From NCBI GenBank assembly GCA_013396635.1, contig WBMW01003208.1, positions 32,462-96,461 on the forward strand: 64,000 nucleotides of DNA, written 5' to 3'. This document shows positions 35,654 to 48,300 of this stretch, in pieces. The notes beneath the pieces were generated by a model. That model worked only from the letters and a program-made list of their open reading frames with translations, was not told where the DNA came from and searched no databases. The stretch is from Penelope pileata (lineage: Eukaryota > Chordata > Aves > Galliformes > Cracidae). How positions within the stretch are numbered: the first letter of the stretch is position 1; each line of letters begins with the position of its first letter. The position numbers and the translations under genes are program-made.

Positions 35654-38600
35654 TCACATCAGGATCAGCAGCAGGTCCTGCAGAGCAGCTCGGTGACGGC
35701 ACTGCCCACCCCCGGGGACAGTAGCAGAGAACTGGAACCCCCCAAAGCAGCTCCCCAGAGCAGGGGCACAGGCATCCATCCAGGTGGGTTTGGGTATCTC
35801 TATGGAAGGAGACTCCCCCACCTCTCTGGGCACTGTGGTCAAACACAGGTCATCCATTGGTCAACCATCGGTCATCCATTGGTCAACCATCGGTTATCCA
35901 TTGGTCAGTCATTGGCCAACTGCTGGCCACCAGGACCCCCAGGCCCTTCCCCACAGAGCTCAGTGTAACTCGAGGCACTTTGCACGGCACCACTCCGGAG
36001 GGCTGCAGGAAGCTCAGGCCCAGCGGTGCCTTCTGCCCCTGCACTGTGCCCGCGTGCCACAAACACCCCCAAGGACCCAACCCACACCAGTGCCCGTGGG
36101 AGGGCAGGGCTGTTCCCAGCACTCACCAGCAGGATCCGGATGTTCCCGTTGAGCAGTGGGATGTTGAACACCTTCGGAAGGGGCAGCCCGGCAGCTGCAA
36201 CAGCTGCAGGAAGACAGAGTCTGACCCAGCGCAGGGACACATGAACCCCAGTGCCGGGAGCCACCTGGGGGGGTTCAGCTGCAGCCCCGGTGCAGGGACC
36301 ACGCAGGCGCTGCCCTCTCGCCATGCACACACCGTCCCCGTGTCCCACACCTCCCCGCTGCCCCGGGCGTTACCGTTGAGAAGCGGCAGGAATATCTCCA
36401 CCAGCAGCGAGATGAAGTACGGCTTCAGCTTGGAGATCTGAGGCAGAGAGGGGGCAGCTCCGTGAGCAGCGCATGCACAGCGATGGGCACAGCCCAGCAC
36501 ATGGCGATTCCTGAACACATCTGCTCTGCCTCCTCAGCTCGTATCTGGGGCTCCCTTTGGGGCTCCCTTTGGGAGGCTTCTGCAGGTGAAGCTTCTGCTG
36601 GAGCTCACCCAAGCAGCGGTGAATAAACAGAGACTTTGGGCTTTACATTTGCATTACTACAAATGGCAGAATTAAAAATCAAAGGCAGCAGCAGCAGAAC
36701 TGCAGCAATGTGCAGAACTGCAGCCAACAGCTCACACCCCCCCAGCCGTCACCCCACGGGCACCGCACACCGCGGGAAGGGCCCGGAGGACTTACCTCAA
36801 TGATGCCAACGTCAGACGACTCCAAGGAGAGGGAAGTGCTGCGGAAAGGGAAAGCCAACAGCACGTCAGGGAGCTGCTCCCTGGGCATGGACCCCCTAGG
36901 CCAGGCAGTGATGCTCAGCCCACGGGGGAGGGACCCCTGCGAGCACCATTGGGGCATCCCTCCAGGGACCGCAGTGTCCTGACACAAAAAGTGGGCACTG
37001 CTGCCCTTGCAGGAGAGCAGAGGAACACCGCAAAATAAAAGCAATAAATCAACGTTACAATCTGAACCTGATTTTCACTTGCTTGAGTGGAACAGCCTGC
37101 AGCAGGGCACACGTGAGCTCCTGCCTTCCCCTGCCCTCCCCTGCGCCCAGGCAGCTGGGCACCTCGCCGAAGGAATCAGCTTCTGCTCAGCCGAGAGCAG
37201 AGCTTCTAGAAACAGCACCCAGCCTGAATTTAAAGATCGTGAGCTCCGCAGAATTTGCAGGAGCTCCATCCATCAATTCAATCACACAGCCATCTCCGTA
37301 GCTAAAACCTGCGCTTTGTTTCCACTTTGAGTTTCTCTTTTCAGCCTCCTTTGAACCTTGTTACATCGTTGTCTATTGAATTAAAAGCCCTTTGATGCAT
37401 TTCTATTCCCCGGATCGCTGCATACAAGCTATGCCAATGTTGCTTCTAAATCTGCCTCTGTGACAAGGCAAATGGCTGGAGCTCCTCAGCCCTCGCGCTG
37501 CAAGAAACACTTTCCAATCTTTAATCATACCTTGACTGGCACTAATGATAGCCCTTTCCTTTGCTCCTTTATCACTCACGTCCAATATCAGGCGCCTGGA
37601 AGTGCTGCCCAGGATCAAAGTCAAGCTGACACACAGTTTTTCAGGCTACCTCATTTCTCCTGGTTATAAGACAGACACAGACTTTTCTTCCACTCCCCTA
37701 AAACTCTCCCACTGCCATCATAAGCATTACTCCTCCACCTCGTGCCATCACCCAGGTATGAAATTCTCAGATTTGGGAAATCCAGGGCCCATAGACATTG
37801 GAAAATCCCTGGAGTCAGCAGCTCCAGAGCCAGCATTGCCATGGGGAGGATTCCAGCAGCCTGGAATGGGTGCACTGCCCGCCCTGTGCACCGCTCCCAT
37901 TGCTCTGCCTCACTCGGTGAGTCCCAACGGGATGGGAGATGTGGGATGGGGGATGTGGGATTGGGGATGATGGGGGATGATGGGGGATGCGCTGCCAGTG
38001 CTCAGTGTGCCCCTGGGACCAGGGACCCTCCTGCCACCCTGCCCACTGCTTCCCACAGCCCAGCCCCACTCCCTGAGCTCCAGCAGAGCCCGAGCTCGCA
38101 GCACCACGGGGACGGGCTACCTGCCCAGGGAGAAACGCAGCACCAGGCTGCCCCCGACGATCGACAGGAGGGTGTCCAGACTGATGTCCTGCAAGCAGAC
38201 AGCGAGAGCATCAGCTGCGGGAGCCCCATCCCACACAGCCCCCGCGCCTCGCACCCCACTTACTGCCTTCACAAGCAGCACGGTGAGGGAGGAGCTGTCC
38301 GGACGCTTGGTGAACACCCCTATCATGACCGACAGATTCACAGTGGCCTTGTTGGTTTCCAAGAGCATGATCGGTTTCCCTACGCACTCCAAATGGATGC
38401 TCAGAGGAGCAGTTGGGGAGCAGCTGGAGCACTGCGGGAGCAGGGACACAGGGGTGGCTGCCCGCGCCCCTCTGCCAGCTGCCCACGGACCCACACAGCC
38501 CCACGGCTCCGGGGTCACACAGACCTCAGACACACCAAATTTACAGAAGTAAAGATAATTGGAGCAGCATGGAGAGAAATGCAGAATAAATCCAGACAGG

Positions 38601-41600
38601 GGGGAGAAATGGAACCCCACAGCTGCAGAGGTGCTGCTGCGGGGGAGGCGGGCACCGGGGCTGCAGCATCGCAGGGTGCCCGCGGGGGCAGCAGTGGGGA
38701 GGCAGCAGGCGTTCAGCGGCCCCTGGCAGTGGGGTGAGCTACGAGGGAAGGTGTTTCCCCTGCTTGGGGCAGGGGAGGAGGTTGATGGCATGCAGGAGAT
38801 GGGCACCAAGCTGTTCTGTCACATGCCAGCTCTGTGCCTGGCCTGGGGAGGTCAGGAGGGAGAGCAGCAGTGCCCGTCCAGGTACACCATGGGGATGGCC
38901 TCGGACCATGCATGACTTACCCAAGCCCTCGCGCCAGCCCCAGTCACTCACCCCAGAGGGAAAGAGGGCGATGATGGCATCTCTCAGCTGGTTGGCTCCA
39001 GAGAACTGGGGAGAGACACACATGACCCAGGTGGGTGCTCTGTGGGTCCCAGTACCACCCCCCACCCTCCGCTCCCAGCCACTTGGTTCACATTCCTGGT
39101 CCCATACCCCCACCTCTCGCTGCCCCCATGCAGCCACCCACATGCTGACGCTGCAGCAACACCCACTGCTCGCAGCCTCCAGCCCCCAGGGTCACTCGTG
39201 CAGGTGCGAGCACTGAGCAGTGGGAGGGGATGCAGCCCGGAGGCTTTCAGCAGTTTCCAGCATGCAGCCCCCATTTCATTTCAGGTTTCATTTCCCAGTG
39301 GAAGCACAGATTGGAGGTACAGGACCATGTGCACCCAGAGACCAGCACTGCCTGCAGAACTGCCTGCAGGAGGCTGCTCCCCGCAGTGATGTGCTGCAGG
39401 CTCTTCCAGATTACAGAGTTCCGGGGCCCCATGGCAGAACCAGCATCCAGCAGCATCCCCAGGCACTCAGGCACCCCCAGAAACAAGGAGCAGATCAGGG
39501 CTGCTGGGTGCTGGAAGGTGCAGGAAGGGCGACGCCGGGGCTCTACACATGGGTGGGCAGGAACGTGCATGGGGCCACACACAGCCTCTTCCTGGCACAA
39601 AACATGGACGCTGCAGCACTCACAGCTTCCGTCGAGCAGGGGAAGGTCTGTGGCTGGATCTGCAGCAGCACAAACAGCAGTGAGCTGAGGAAGCTCGGGC
39701 GCAGGCCGATGAGCAGCATGCTCTCCAGCAGCGGGGGCATGGCAGAGGAGTACGAGTGGTGGGGGACGATGCTGCCTCCCGCCTGCTGCACCGTGCCCTG
39801 CAACGAGGTGACACCATCGCGCCCTGCAGAGCCCCGCAGCCTGGGGAAGCAGCCCAGGGCCACAGGCAGAGGGACACGGCCCTGCCAGCAGCACCGTACG
39901 TGGAGCAGCTCCCTCGAGAGCAGTGCATGAGCGGGGCTGATGGAGCCCAGCGTGCAGCCGAAGCCCCGCTGACACACATACCCTGCCCACATCCCACCCT
40001 GAGCTCCATGTCACCCTGCAGATCCCTTTGGAGCCACCGCTCCAACCGCAACGCGCCCACACCGCTGCCTCCCATGTGCTGAGGACACCAGCTCTGACCG
40101 CCTCTGCGGGAGCAAAGCCCGACCCCGCTGGCGGCTGCTCCAAAGCCAGGGGGGAGCCGTGCTGTCCTGCCCACCGCAGCTCTGCTCCTCGGCTGCTCTT
40201 TCCTCCCTACGTGCCAGCTGCTTCTTGCTAGCCATTCGTTTTTGTTCATTTACGCTCTCCTATTTGAGAGCACTCTCTGTTTTTTCAGTCTTTTTCCAGT
40301 GAGACAGCAGCAAAAAACACACCCATCAGCTTGGTTTGGCGTTCACCTGTCGCACAGAGCACATGGCAAAGACAAAAAGCCATGACAGAGCCTGCAGGCA
40401 GCACGGGAGCATCGCTCGTCCCTCCCAAGCACAGATCACAGAGCAGGGTGCAGCGTTTGCCAACAGAGCAACGGAGAGCTTGGAGAAGAGTGCCCACAGC
40501 CCCCGGGGATGGGGCTGGGGCAGTTGTTGGGCATCTCCAGAACGGTTCCTTAGCACGGCCCTTCCCTCAGCTGTGCTGAAAGGAGCCCAGGGGTCCCGGT
40601 ACCCGTCGTTAACTTACGTCTAAGTCCATCCCCAGGGAGGAGCCGGACGCGAAGGGGAGGCCGGTCAGGTGGTAGTGGACCGTTCCCTTCGTGCCGATCG
40701 GGAACACCGCTGTGTGGGAAACCATCACGGAGCACTGGTGAGCGGTGCCAGCCCGAGCTCACCCCCNNNNNNNNNNNNNNNNNNNNNNNNNNNNNNNNAG
40801 CCCCGCAATGCGTTATTCCCAATATCGCTGCATTTCTGCTACGAGAGGAGGGCAGACTTACCAAACTGGGCACAATTGTAGTCAGTTGGTTAAGCACGAT
40901 GGTGTTTACTGATATGGACAGTAAGCTGGAAAAAAAAAAAAAAAGAATGTTTTGACATTGTATGAGAGCCCAAACCAAAGCACTCCCAATCACTGCAAAC
41001 GCAGCTCCAGNGTCCCTCCCAAGCACAGATCACAGAGCAGGGTGCAGCGTTTGCCAACAGAGCAACGGAGAGCTTGGAGAAGAGTGCCCACAGCCCCCGG
41101 GGATGGGGCTGGGGCAGTTGTTGGGCATCTCCAGAACGGTTCCTTAGCACGGCCCTTCCCTCAGCTGTGCTGAAAGGAGCCCAGGGGTCCCGGTACCCGT
41201 CGTTAACTTACGTCTAAGTCCATCCCCAGGGAGGAGCCGGACGCGAAGGGGAGGCCGGTCAGGTGGTAGTGGACCGTTCCCTTCGTGCCGATCGGGAACA
41301 CCGCTGTGTGGGAAACCATCACGGAGCACTGGTGAGCGGTGCCAGCCCGAGCTCACCCCCCGAGCACCCGCTGCTGGGACGCCCTGTAACGGTGCTGCCG
41401 CCCCAAACGGGCAACACAGCCCCACATCAGCTCTGTGGGGTCGGAGTTGAGGATACAGCCAAAAGAGGACAGAACGTGGAACCCAGCGGTGACCCAGCGG
41501 CACGGCCTGAGGACGGCTGCGGTGCAGGAGCCCACTGCAGCTGCTCGGGGGTGAACTCAGCGCTCAGCCGGGGGCTGTGACGGGAACGCGTGCACCCCGC

Positions 41601-44600
41601 AGCCAGAGCACGGCTTCCTCGGGGACGTACCATTGAGAGTGCCCATGAGCTGGTTGCTCACTGTGTTGAAGATGATCTCGATTGTCGGACACAGCTGCAA
41701 CAGAGGACAGCACGGGGCGGCTGGTGAGCCCCCTGCTCAGCACTGCGAGCTGCAGCGGGGCCAGGCTGCGGGGNTTGACATTGTATGAGAGCCCAAACCA
41801 AAGCACTCCCAATCACTGCAAACGCAGCTCCAGCCCAGCAGAAGGGGCTGTGCTGGGGGCTCAGGGGCTCTGTGCTGGGGGCTCAGGGGTGACTGCCTGA
41901 GGAGCAGCAGCCCCAGCACCCTGCATGCAAGGAGCAGGCGTCTCGCGACGTGTCCTGAGCCCGACTGCCTCCCTCCAGTATTGAAATCTGTGCTGCAGCT
42001 AAGGGAAGGTGGAGTTATTGTGGAATATTTCCATGTTAGTCGTGGGAAACAATTTACATGTGGAATAACAAGCACAGAAATCTGCTGTGAAACATTGCAG
42101 CCCCACTGCTGCATAGATCGCTCGGGGTCGCGTGCTGCCCGCGGGCGGTGCAGGCAGCAGCCTGGGGACCAACGCATTCCTGCGCTGCTGAGCTCGAGCA
42201 CAGCAGCACGCTGCAGCCCATGGGCAGAGGGGCCCCACAGTGCATCGCACCTTTCAGGGCAGAGTTCTGCCCGCAGACAGCTGAGGATCTCCATGCAGCC
42301 ACATGCACATGCTCTCCTCGCCTTGCAGGACCTCCCTTCCTGCACGCCACCACCTTAACGCTGCCCACCCCAACACGGGAGCCCCAGCGCTCCCCGCTGC
42401 CCCGCACAGAGCCCTTCAGCTGCAGCACGGACACACGACGCGTAACGCCAACGTGTCTGTGCAAAAATCGATCAGTGGAAATTCAGCGTATCCCAGAAGT
42501 GAGCAACTCAAACCAGCTAAAGAAAATCTTTCCCAGAGATCAACTGAAATGCATTCATCAATAGAGGAAGTCAGCGAGTTCTTTCTGCTGAGAATGTAAT
42601 GAGGCTGAGCAGCAGAGGGGACGCTTGCATGGGATTACACAGACCCGCAGAGGTGGGCGTGGAGGGCCGTGTGCCCAGCATCTTTCTGTGCTGGCAGCCC
42701 AGGCAGAGACAAAGCAGGGCCAGCAAAGGGAGCACTCCTGGAACGCTCCCTGTGCTGCTCAGCATCTCCTGGCTATGGGTTCACCAAGTCCAAGGAAGGT
42801 GGGTTGGGACTGATGCTACGCCCCACACTTCAGATCTCAACCTTTCCGTGAGCAAATGGGGCAGGTCAGCCTCGTCTCCCAACGGCCCATTTTCCATTGG
42901 AGCTGCTGGCCCTGGCAGCGGGACAGAAATCCCTTCCCTGAGGGCTGGCTCAGTGCTGGCACCTGTGCAGATCATGGGATAAAGAGCACGGCACAAGCAA
43001 TGGAAAACGTCGATCCAGGGCACTTACCCAGAAAGGAGCCCAATCTTTACAGCACCAAGAATGCAGAAGCAGTCATCAACAACGACCTGGACTGCACCCA
43101 GCTCGAAATTTGTGCATTTAATGTTTGCAGTAATGGTCACATCCGCGGTGATACTAATTACCTCGGAGAGAAGGCCAACCAAGCTGAAAAAAGCAAAGCA
43201 GAGGCTGACGACAAAATCTGCCCAGCTAACAACAAGCTGCCCCCCCACCTACGGCGACGTGCGACCAAGGCCACAGCCACCCTGGGCTGCCTGCTCTGCG
43301 GCTTTGTTATAGGCAAGAAACTCCTTGGAATCCACGGAGGATGCCAAGCGCTGAGCAGAGGGACCCCTGCAGTCGGGGCTCCCCGGCCCCACCACGCAGC
43401 CGCACTCACCAGTTGCCGCGGAATTCCAGCTGTGCGGAGATGGACAGCTGCAGCCCCACCCCGGGCAGCACTGCCACTGCCAGCGTGGGCAGCCAAACTC
43501 CATCCAGTTGGAGCCTGCAAAAAGCAGCAAAAGTCATCACAGAGACGGTGGAGCAGTTGCACCCTGCAGAGCCCACCGCCTCCAGCCCGAGGATGGGGAG
43601 CAGGGGATGCTGCACCAGGAGATGCTGCAGCTGCAGCCCGAGGGGGACAGCCTGGGCACAGAGGGGGGTGGACATCAGCTTTAGGGAGTCCTCCTCTCCG
43701 GGGTGCCCCCCTCCATCTCCCCAGTGCTGCTGAGCATCGCAGGTATCACAGCATTCACTCTGCACCTGGCTCCACAGCCTCCCATGCCCTTCACCACCCG
43801 CTTTTGTACGAACATAAAACTCTTGTTGGGAATAATGCCAGCACCGAGAGGTGAGGCTGACTGCCTGGGCTGACCACAGCTCTGCTCCCGCTGCGTGGGA
43901 GCGTGCCCGCGCCCCACTCACCCTGTGATGACAGTGGGGGGGTTCAGCAGACCCCCTTCACCCAGGATGTTTGGGAGCACAAGGCCCTGCAGTTTCTTCT
44001 GGAAGAGCCCACTGTCAAACACAACCTTCGAGAGCGCTGCAAAACAGCTCTGCGTGAGGGCTGGAGCCCCAGGCAGCAACCGTGGCTTCCTCCGGGCAAC
44101 AGCATCACGCAACACCCCACCTCTTCCCAGAACCCAGCTGTGACCACACAGGGAAATCAGGGGATGACATTTCACAAGGTGCAGTAACAAAGCTGCCCTC
44201 GGAGGACTGAGCAGGAGCAGCCCCGGTGTGGAGCACCCAACCCCAGCCCAGCTGTTCACCAGCAGCAGCAGCACCGCGCTCAGCACGAGCTGTGCTGCAG
44301 CCCCCGCTCGCTGCCTGCTGCCAAAGGGCTTTGCTTTGCTTTGCTGCTGTGTGGTCTGGTTTTCAACAGAAGCACCAAGAAGCAAGTTGGAGCACTGCAA
44401 ATATTAAGATGGTTGCAAAGCTTCACTGCAGTTCTTTGCTGCTCTAATATGGAAGTGAAAATTCAGAGAGAGGAAAGGATCTGGAATCCTAAGATTCAGC
44501 ACGGCCGTGCGGTGCAGGAACCCGCCCCAGTTCTGCAGACGGGAGGTTTCCCTGCACCACGGACTGCAGCCCCGAGGAGCTGCACAGCAGCGAGGACAGC

Positions 44601-44763
44601 CAGGGGCTGTGCCAGGTACCGGCCCCACGCGACCCACGCTGCTCCCGTTACCTTGCTGCATCGCCCTTGGGCTGACGGCACAGGACAGCCCGGACAGGAT
44701 GCCCTGGCTTGGTGGGAGCAGGGCCAGGAAGAGGACAATCCCGAAGAGCTTCAGTGGCTGCAT
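35654..44763 (-). CDS. unassigned BPIFB-family paralogue (gene E), misassembled in the middle
   Basis: Two-domain BPI-fold protein, predicted 459 residues. Exons in transcript order: 44652-44763, 43922-44036, 43410-43514, 43028-43183, 40862-40925, 41631-41694, 41212-41303 (second copy 40618-40709), 39624-39797, 38952-39005, 38264-38431, 38121-38188, 36796-36838, 36374-36437, 36127-36203, 35654-35677. Exon 5 lies out of order because two contig pieces are swapped; all phases close once this is recognised. Signal peptide MQPLKLFGIVLFLALLPPSQG. Then GEGGLLNPPTVITG, LPGVGLQLSISAQLEF, the cysteine pair at about 149 and 186 (VVDDCFC and LCPTIE), LPLPKVFNIPLLNGNIRILL, and the tail DLLLILM, like the DLLVLSA of BPIFB4. 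Position corresponds to mammalian BPIFB2, but TENP looks closer to BPIFB2 in its last third. Chicken chromosome 20 also carries the eggshell protein ovocalyxin-36 in this cluster, and gene E is a candidate for it. I leave the symbol blank. Confidence 0.86.
35848..35913. repeat. 22-bp tandem repeat, three copies
   Basis: GGTCATCCATTGGTCAACCATC repeated (copies at 35848, 35870 and 35892, the last diverged), in the final intron of gene E. Confidence 0.9.
40418..40766. repeat. 349-bp false duplication, copy 1
   Basis: Base-for-base the same as 41012-41360, ending exactly at a run of 32 undetermined bases. It contains gene E exon 7 (40618-40709). The perfect identity and the position of its edges at gaps indicate unmerged contig overlap rather than a biological duplication. 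Confidence 0.9.
40767..40798. other. assembly gap (32 N)
   Basis: Run of undetermined bases at the wrong junction in gene E. Confidence 0.99.
41012..41360. repeat. 349-bp false duplication, copy 2
   Basis: Second copy of 40418-40766, beginning directly after a single N at 41011. It carries a second identical gene E exon 7 (41212-41303) and continues into exon 6. Confidence 0.9.
41775..41833. repeat. 59-bp contig-end overlap, matching 40952-41010
   Basis: Begins directly after a single N at 41774 and is identical to the 59 bases that end at the N at 41011. It shows that 40799-41010 and the sequence starting at 41775 are truly adjacent. Confidence 0.9.
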
Positions 44764-44776
44764 CCCGGCGGCCGTC
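44764..44776 (-). other. gene E 5' UTR part of the first coding exon
   Basis: An acceptor (TGCACTGCAG) on the minus strand ends at 44777, 13 bases before the ATG, so a non-coding first exon lies upstream. A possible donor is at 45256-45257. Confidence 0.45.
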
Positions 44777-45390
44777 CTGCAGTGCAGGGGCAGCGGCGTG
44801 AGCAGGGGAATGAGCCTGGGAAGCACCTGCAGCTCTACGTGGGCAGCCCCAGGGTCAGCAGGAGCCCCTGCGCGTCCCCTGCAACCTGCAGCAAACATTC
44901 CCTGCTGCTCCCAGAAGAGGCAAAGCACTCTCCCAGCGGCTGCCCCGAGCGGGTTTGTGAGCGGTCCCCATCGCTGCGCCCCTCAGATGCAGCCACGCGC
45001 AGCACCCGAGGATTCACCCCATTCTTCCTAACCTCCCAAAGCAGCAACCCAAAGCTGAAGAGCTGAAAACAACTATAAAATTGAAACTTAATAATTCAGA
45101 TGCAATCATGAGGTGGCAGACAGATGCAGACGAGCAGCAGCTCAGTGCCCAGCAAAGCCCAAAGCTCGGAGCCATTGGCAGAGCAGAGGGACAGCGATGG
45201 CAGCAGGTGTCCCCGCAGCCCCACTGCCACCTGCACGCAGCATATCCCCACCATCACCTGCAGGCAGCGTGTCCCACAGCCCCACTGTCCCCTGCCCGAG
45301 CACGCTGGAGGTGCTCTGTCAGCTGGCTCTGCCCAGTTCCAGCTCCCCCTGCCTCTGTTTCTGTGCTGCAGCCGTGCTGCCAGCAGCCGC

Positions 45391-45399
45391 CCTTATATG
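45391..45399 (-). promoter_or_regulatory. TATA box, putative gene E promoter
   Basis: The minus strand reads CATATAAGG, about 630 bases upstream of the gene E ATG, identical to the box of the BPIFB3-like gene. Confidence 0.6.
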
Positions 45400-48300
45400 A
45401 AGTTGGCAGCCACCTGGACACACCTTTTCCTCGTGGCTGCTGCATCCCAGGAGTGGGCACCCCTCTGCACCTCGCTGCAACACCCAGCTGCCACCACACC
45501 GGTGATTTACACCGGGCCACGTCACCACGCTGCTTCCCCTCCTGGCCCAGGGCTCTGCTTTTCCCTGCTCTGTTTTAAGGACGCCCGCAGTGGGATCCCC
45601 ATGCCTGAAGGCACCCAGCTGCTGGGAGGCTGTGAGCACCACTGCAGCACGGGGGTGGATGGGTGCCGGGGGGGGATGGGTGCCCGGCGGGAGGGGACCC
45701 ACTCCTCCCGCCCCGAGGAGCTGAGGCATTTAGAGCGCTCACTCCTGTCCCCGTGCAGCATTGGAAAATGATTTTCTTTACAAAAAGCAACTTGGGGAGA
45801 GCTGATAAGCATTGGCTTTGTTAAGCCCGAGCTTCAAATTGATTTCAGTTGTATCTGCAAAGAGTGACACGAACAGACTGCAAGACCTAAAGCTGCATGC
45901 GAGGCACAGAGCCAGCAGCAGGCATCGGCGGGGCTGAGTGACGCTGCGGGACCGGGGGCGGCACGAGCGCATCGCACAGAGCAGCCGAGAGCCTTGGCCG
46001 GGCGCCGCGGGAGTTTCCATGGTGCGGGGCTGGGCAGATGCTATCGGGCGGTGCAGCGGGGCGAGAACAAAGCTGCAGCGATAGCATCGCTCGGCGGAGC
46101 AGCGGGGAGCAGCTGGCAGGGGAACACACGCTGCTGCCCCCGGGGTCGGCCCTGCTGCTCCGCAACGCGCTCCCACTGCCCGCCCAGCCCCAGGGATTGG
46201 GGTCCCTTTGGAGGCAGCTCGCTCTGTACCCACCGGGACGCTCCTCTGCGTGCTCAGCTGCAGCTCTGCACTCTGCCCACCTGTCCCTCGTTCTGTCCCT
46301 GAGCAGTGACTCAGACATCGCTCATGGGAGGGCTGGGCTCAGTCCTGCAGGGACAGGGGAACACATCTTAAAACGAAGCACTGCAAGAAATGCAAAAAGG
46401 GACTACCACAATGCAAGGGTTGCAAAGCAGAAGGGCCGTACAGAAACACCGACGTGCACAGAGGGGAGCGCTGCCCCGCACTGCCCCAAGCGGGAGGCAC
46501 TGCAGAGAGCAGCAGTAAAGAAAACCAACGTACATTATTAAACATGAATAAATTTGCTATTTTTTCTCTAGCACGAAGAACCACAGGAGCTAAGGGAGAG
46601 CTGCAAACATGGCTCGAAGTAAAACAGCGAGCAACATTAATGAAAAAATTCAGATTTTCCCCCCAGTCTGAAAACCACCACCACGTTTTTATGGCAGGGC
46701 AGTGTTTTTGCTGCAGGAACACAAACTTCCCTTATTGTTATGGGAGAATAAAAAGAAAGAGTGACCTCAGCCCATAAAACCCCTTTAACAGGCAAATAGC
46801 AACTGCTTGGTAAGGATGCACAGAACCCGAGCTGAACTGGAGGGAGAAAACCAAACGCCGAGCGTGAGTCGTGCCCCCCGCGAGCGCTGCCTGAGCAAAC
46901 ACCGCGCCCGCCCGCGGGGAGTGAGCGGCTGCTCCCCGACGGATGCTGGGAGCGTTCATGAAATTGCTCAGCTCAAATGTCAATGGAAAGTCACTTCTCT
47001 GATGGCAACAAAAGAAAGGAGCGGGCCGAGAGCAGCACTGCAGAGAGGGGGGAGCGCTCGGTAGGAAAATGACACAGCAAACAAACAGCGAGAGGCTGCT
47101 AGAACAGCGGCCAGGAGAGGGAGCGGAAAATCAAATAAGGTTTAAATGCTGATGGGATCCAGGCTGTGAATTCCCAGCCTGAGTTCAGCACATGGGGTGC
47201 AGCTCTGGATCATGTTCCCCTCCTCCCACCCTCATGGGGGAACGGCAGTGGTGCGCTGCAGAGCCTCGGCCACCACGATGCTCAGCACAGCTCAGCCCAG
47301 GGAGCACAGAGGAACGGGCACAGAAATGCTGTTGGATGCTCTGTGCACTGCGCCTCGCTGCAAGCAGGGCCTCTCTGCAGGCAGCCCTGCACAGCACAGG
47401 ACTGTTCCCCACTCCCATTCATGAGATCACACAGAGGAGCAGCTGCAGGGCCTCTCCCTCAGCTCCCGGTGCCACGCAGTGCTGGGCCGTGCTCACCAGA
47501 AGGGCTGTGCACTGCTGAAGGCATCTGCTGCCTTCTTAACCCTACCCATACCCTTGCTCAGATTCCCAAAGCCAGGCCCAGAAGCTCATTTCTAGCAACA
47601 AGCTCTGGCCAAACAGTTGGGAACTCCTGGAGCTGGAGAGGTCATTGCAGAGCCGCAGGCACCAGCCCCTTGCTCTGGGGGTTACACCGTGCTCTGGGGG
47701 TAACACCGTGCTCTGGGGTTCCGGGGGCAGACCAGCCCCGCGGGTGCCACGTGCTCCCTGTGCTCTGAGCATCGCTGGCGGCTGCAGCTCGCGCTGACCC
47801 GGGGCACGCAGCGCTCTGCCCGGTGTGTGCAGGGCCGTGCAGCACCCCGTGCGTGGGCAGACGTCAGAGCTGTCCTTCCAGACCCAACCATGTCTGATCG
47901 CTCAGCTGTGCAGTTTCCTACATCCGGAACTCAAGAGACAGCAACAACCTTGGGAAAGATGTGCAGAGCGTCTGAGGTCTGAGTGCATGGCAGCGCTGAG
48001 CACTGCTTCACGGTGAAGCACTTCAAAGCAGAAGTGCTGCAAGGGGATAACAAGTCAGCGTCACCAGGAATTCAGAGACAGGAAACCATCTTCTCCCAAG
48101 GTGTGAACCAAAGTAAAATGAGCAGAACGTTATCAAAACCAAAAGGGACACACACCATTAGCCAGGCACTGTGTGCTGAGCTGCAGCACTTGAACACGGG
48201 CAGAGTTACGGGCACCTGTGCAGATCTCAGCACAACACCAGAGCTGCACAGTGTCCCACGGTGAAGCCCACGTGCTGCCCTGAGTGTCCTTCTGGGCAGA

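Noticed and set aside
40418..41360. A recent tandem exon duplication in gene E
   Set aside because: The copies are perfectly identical, including introns, end exactly at N positions, and break the exon order. Contig overlap explains all of this.
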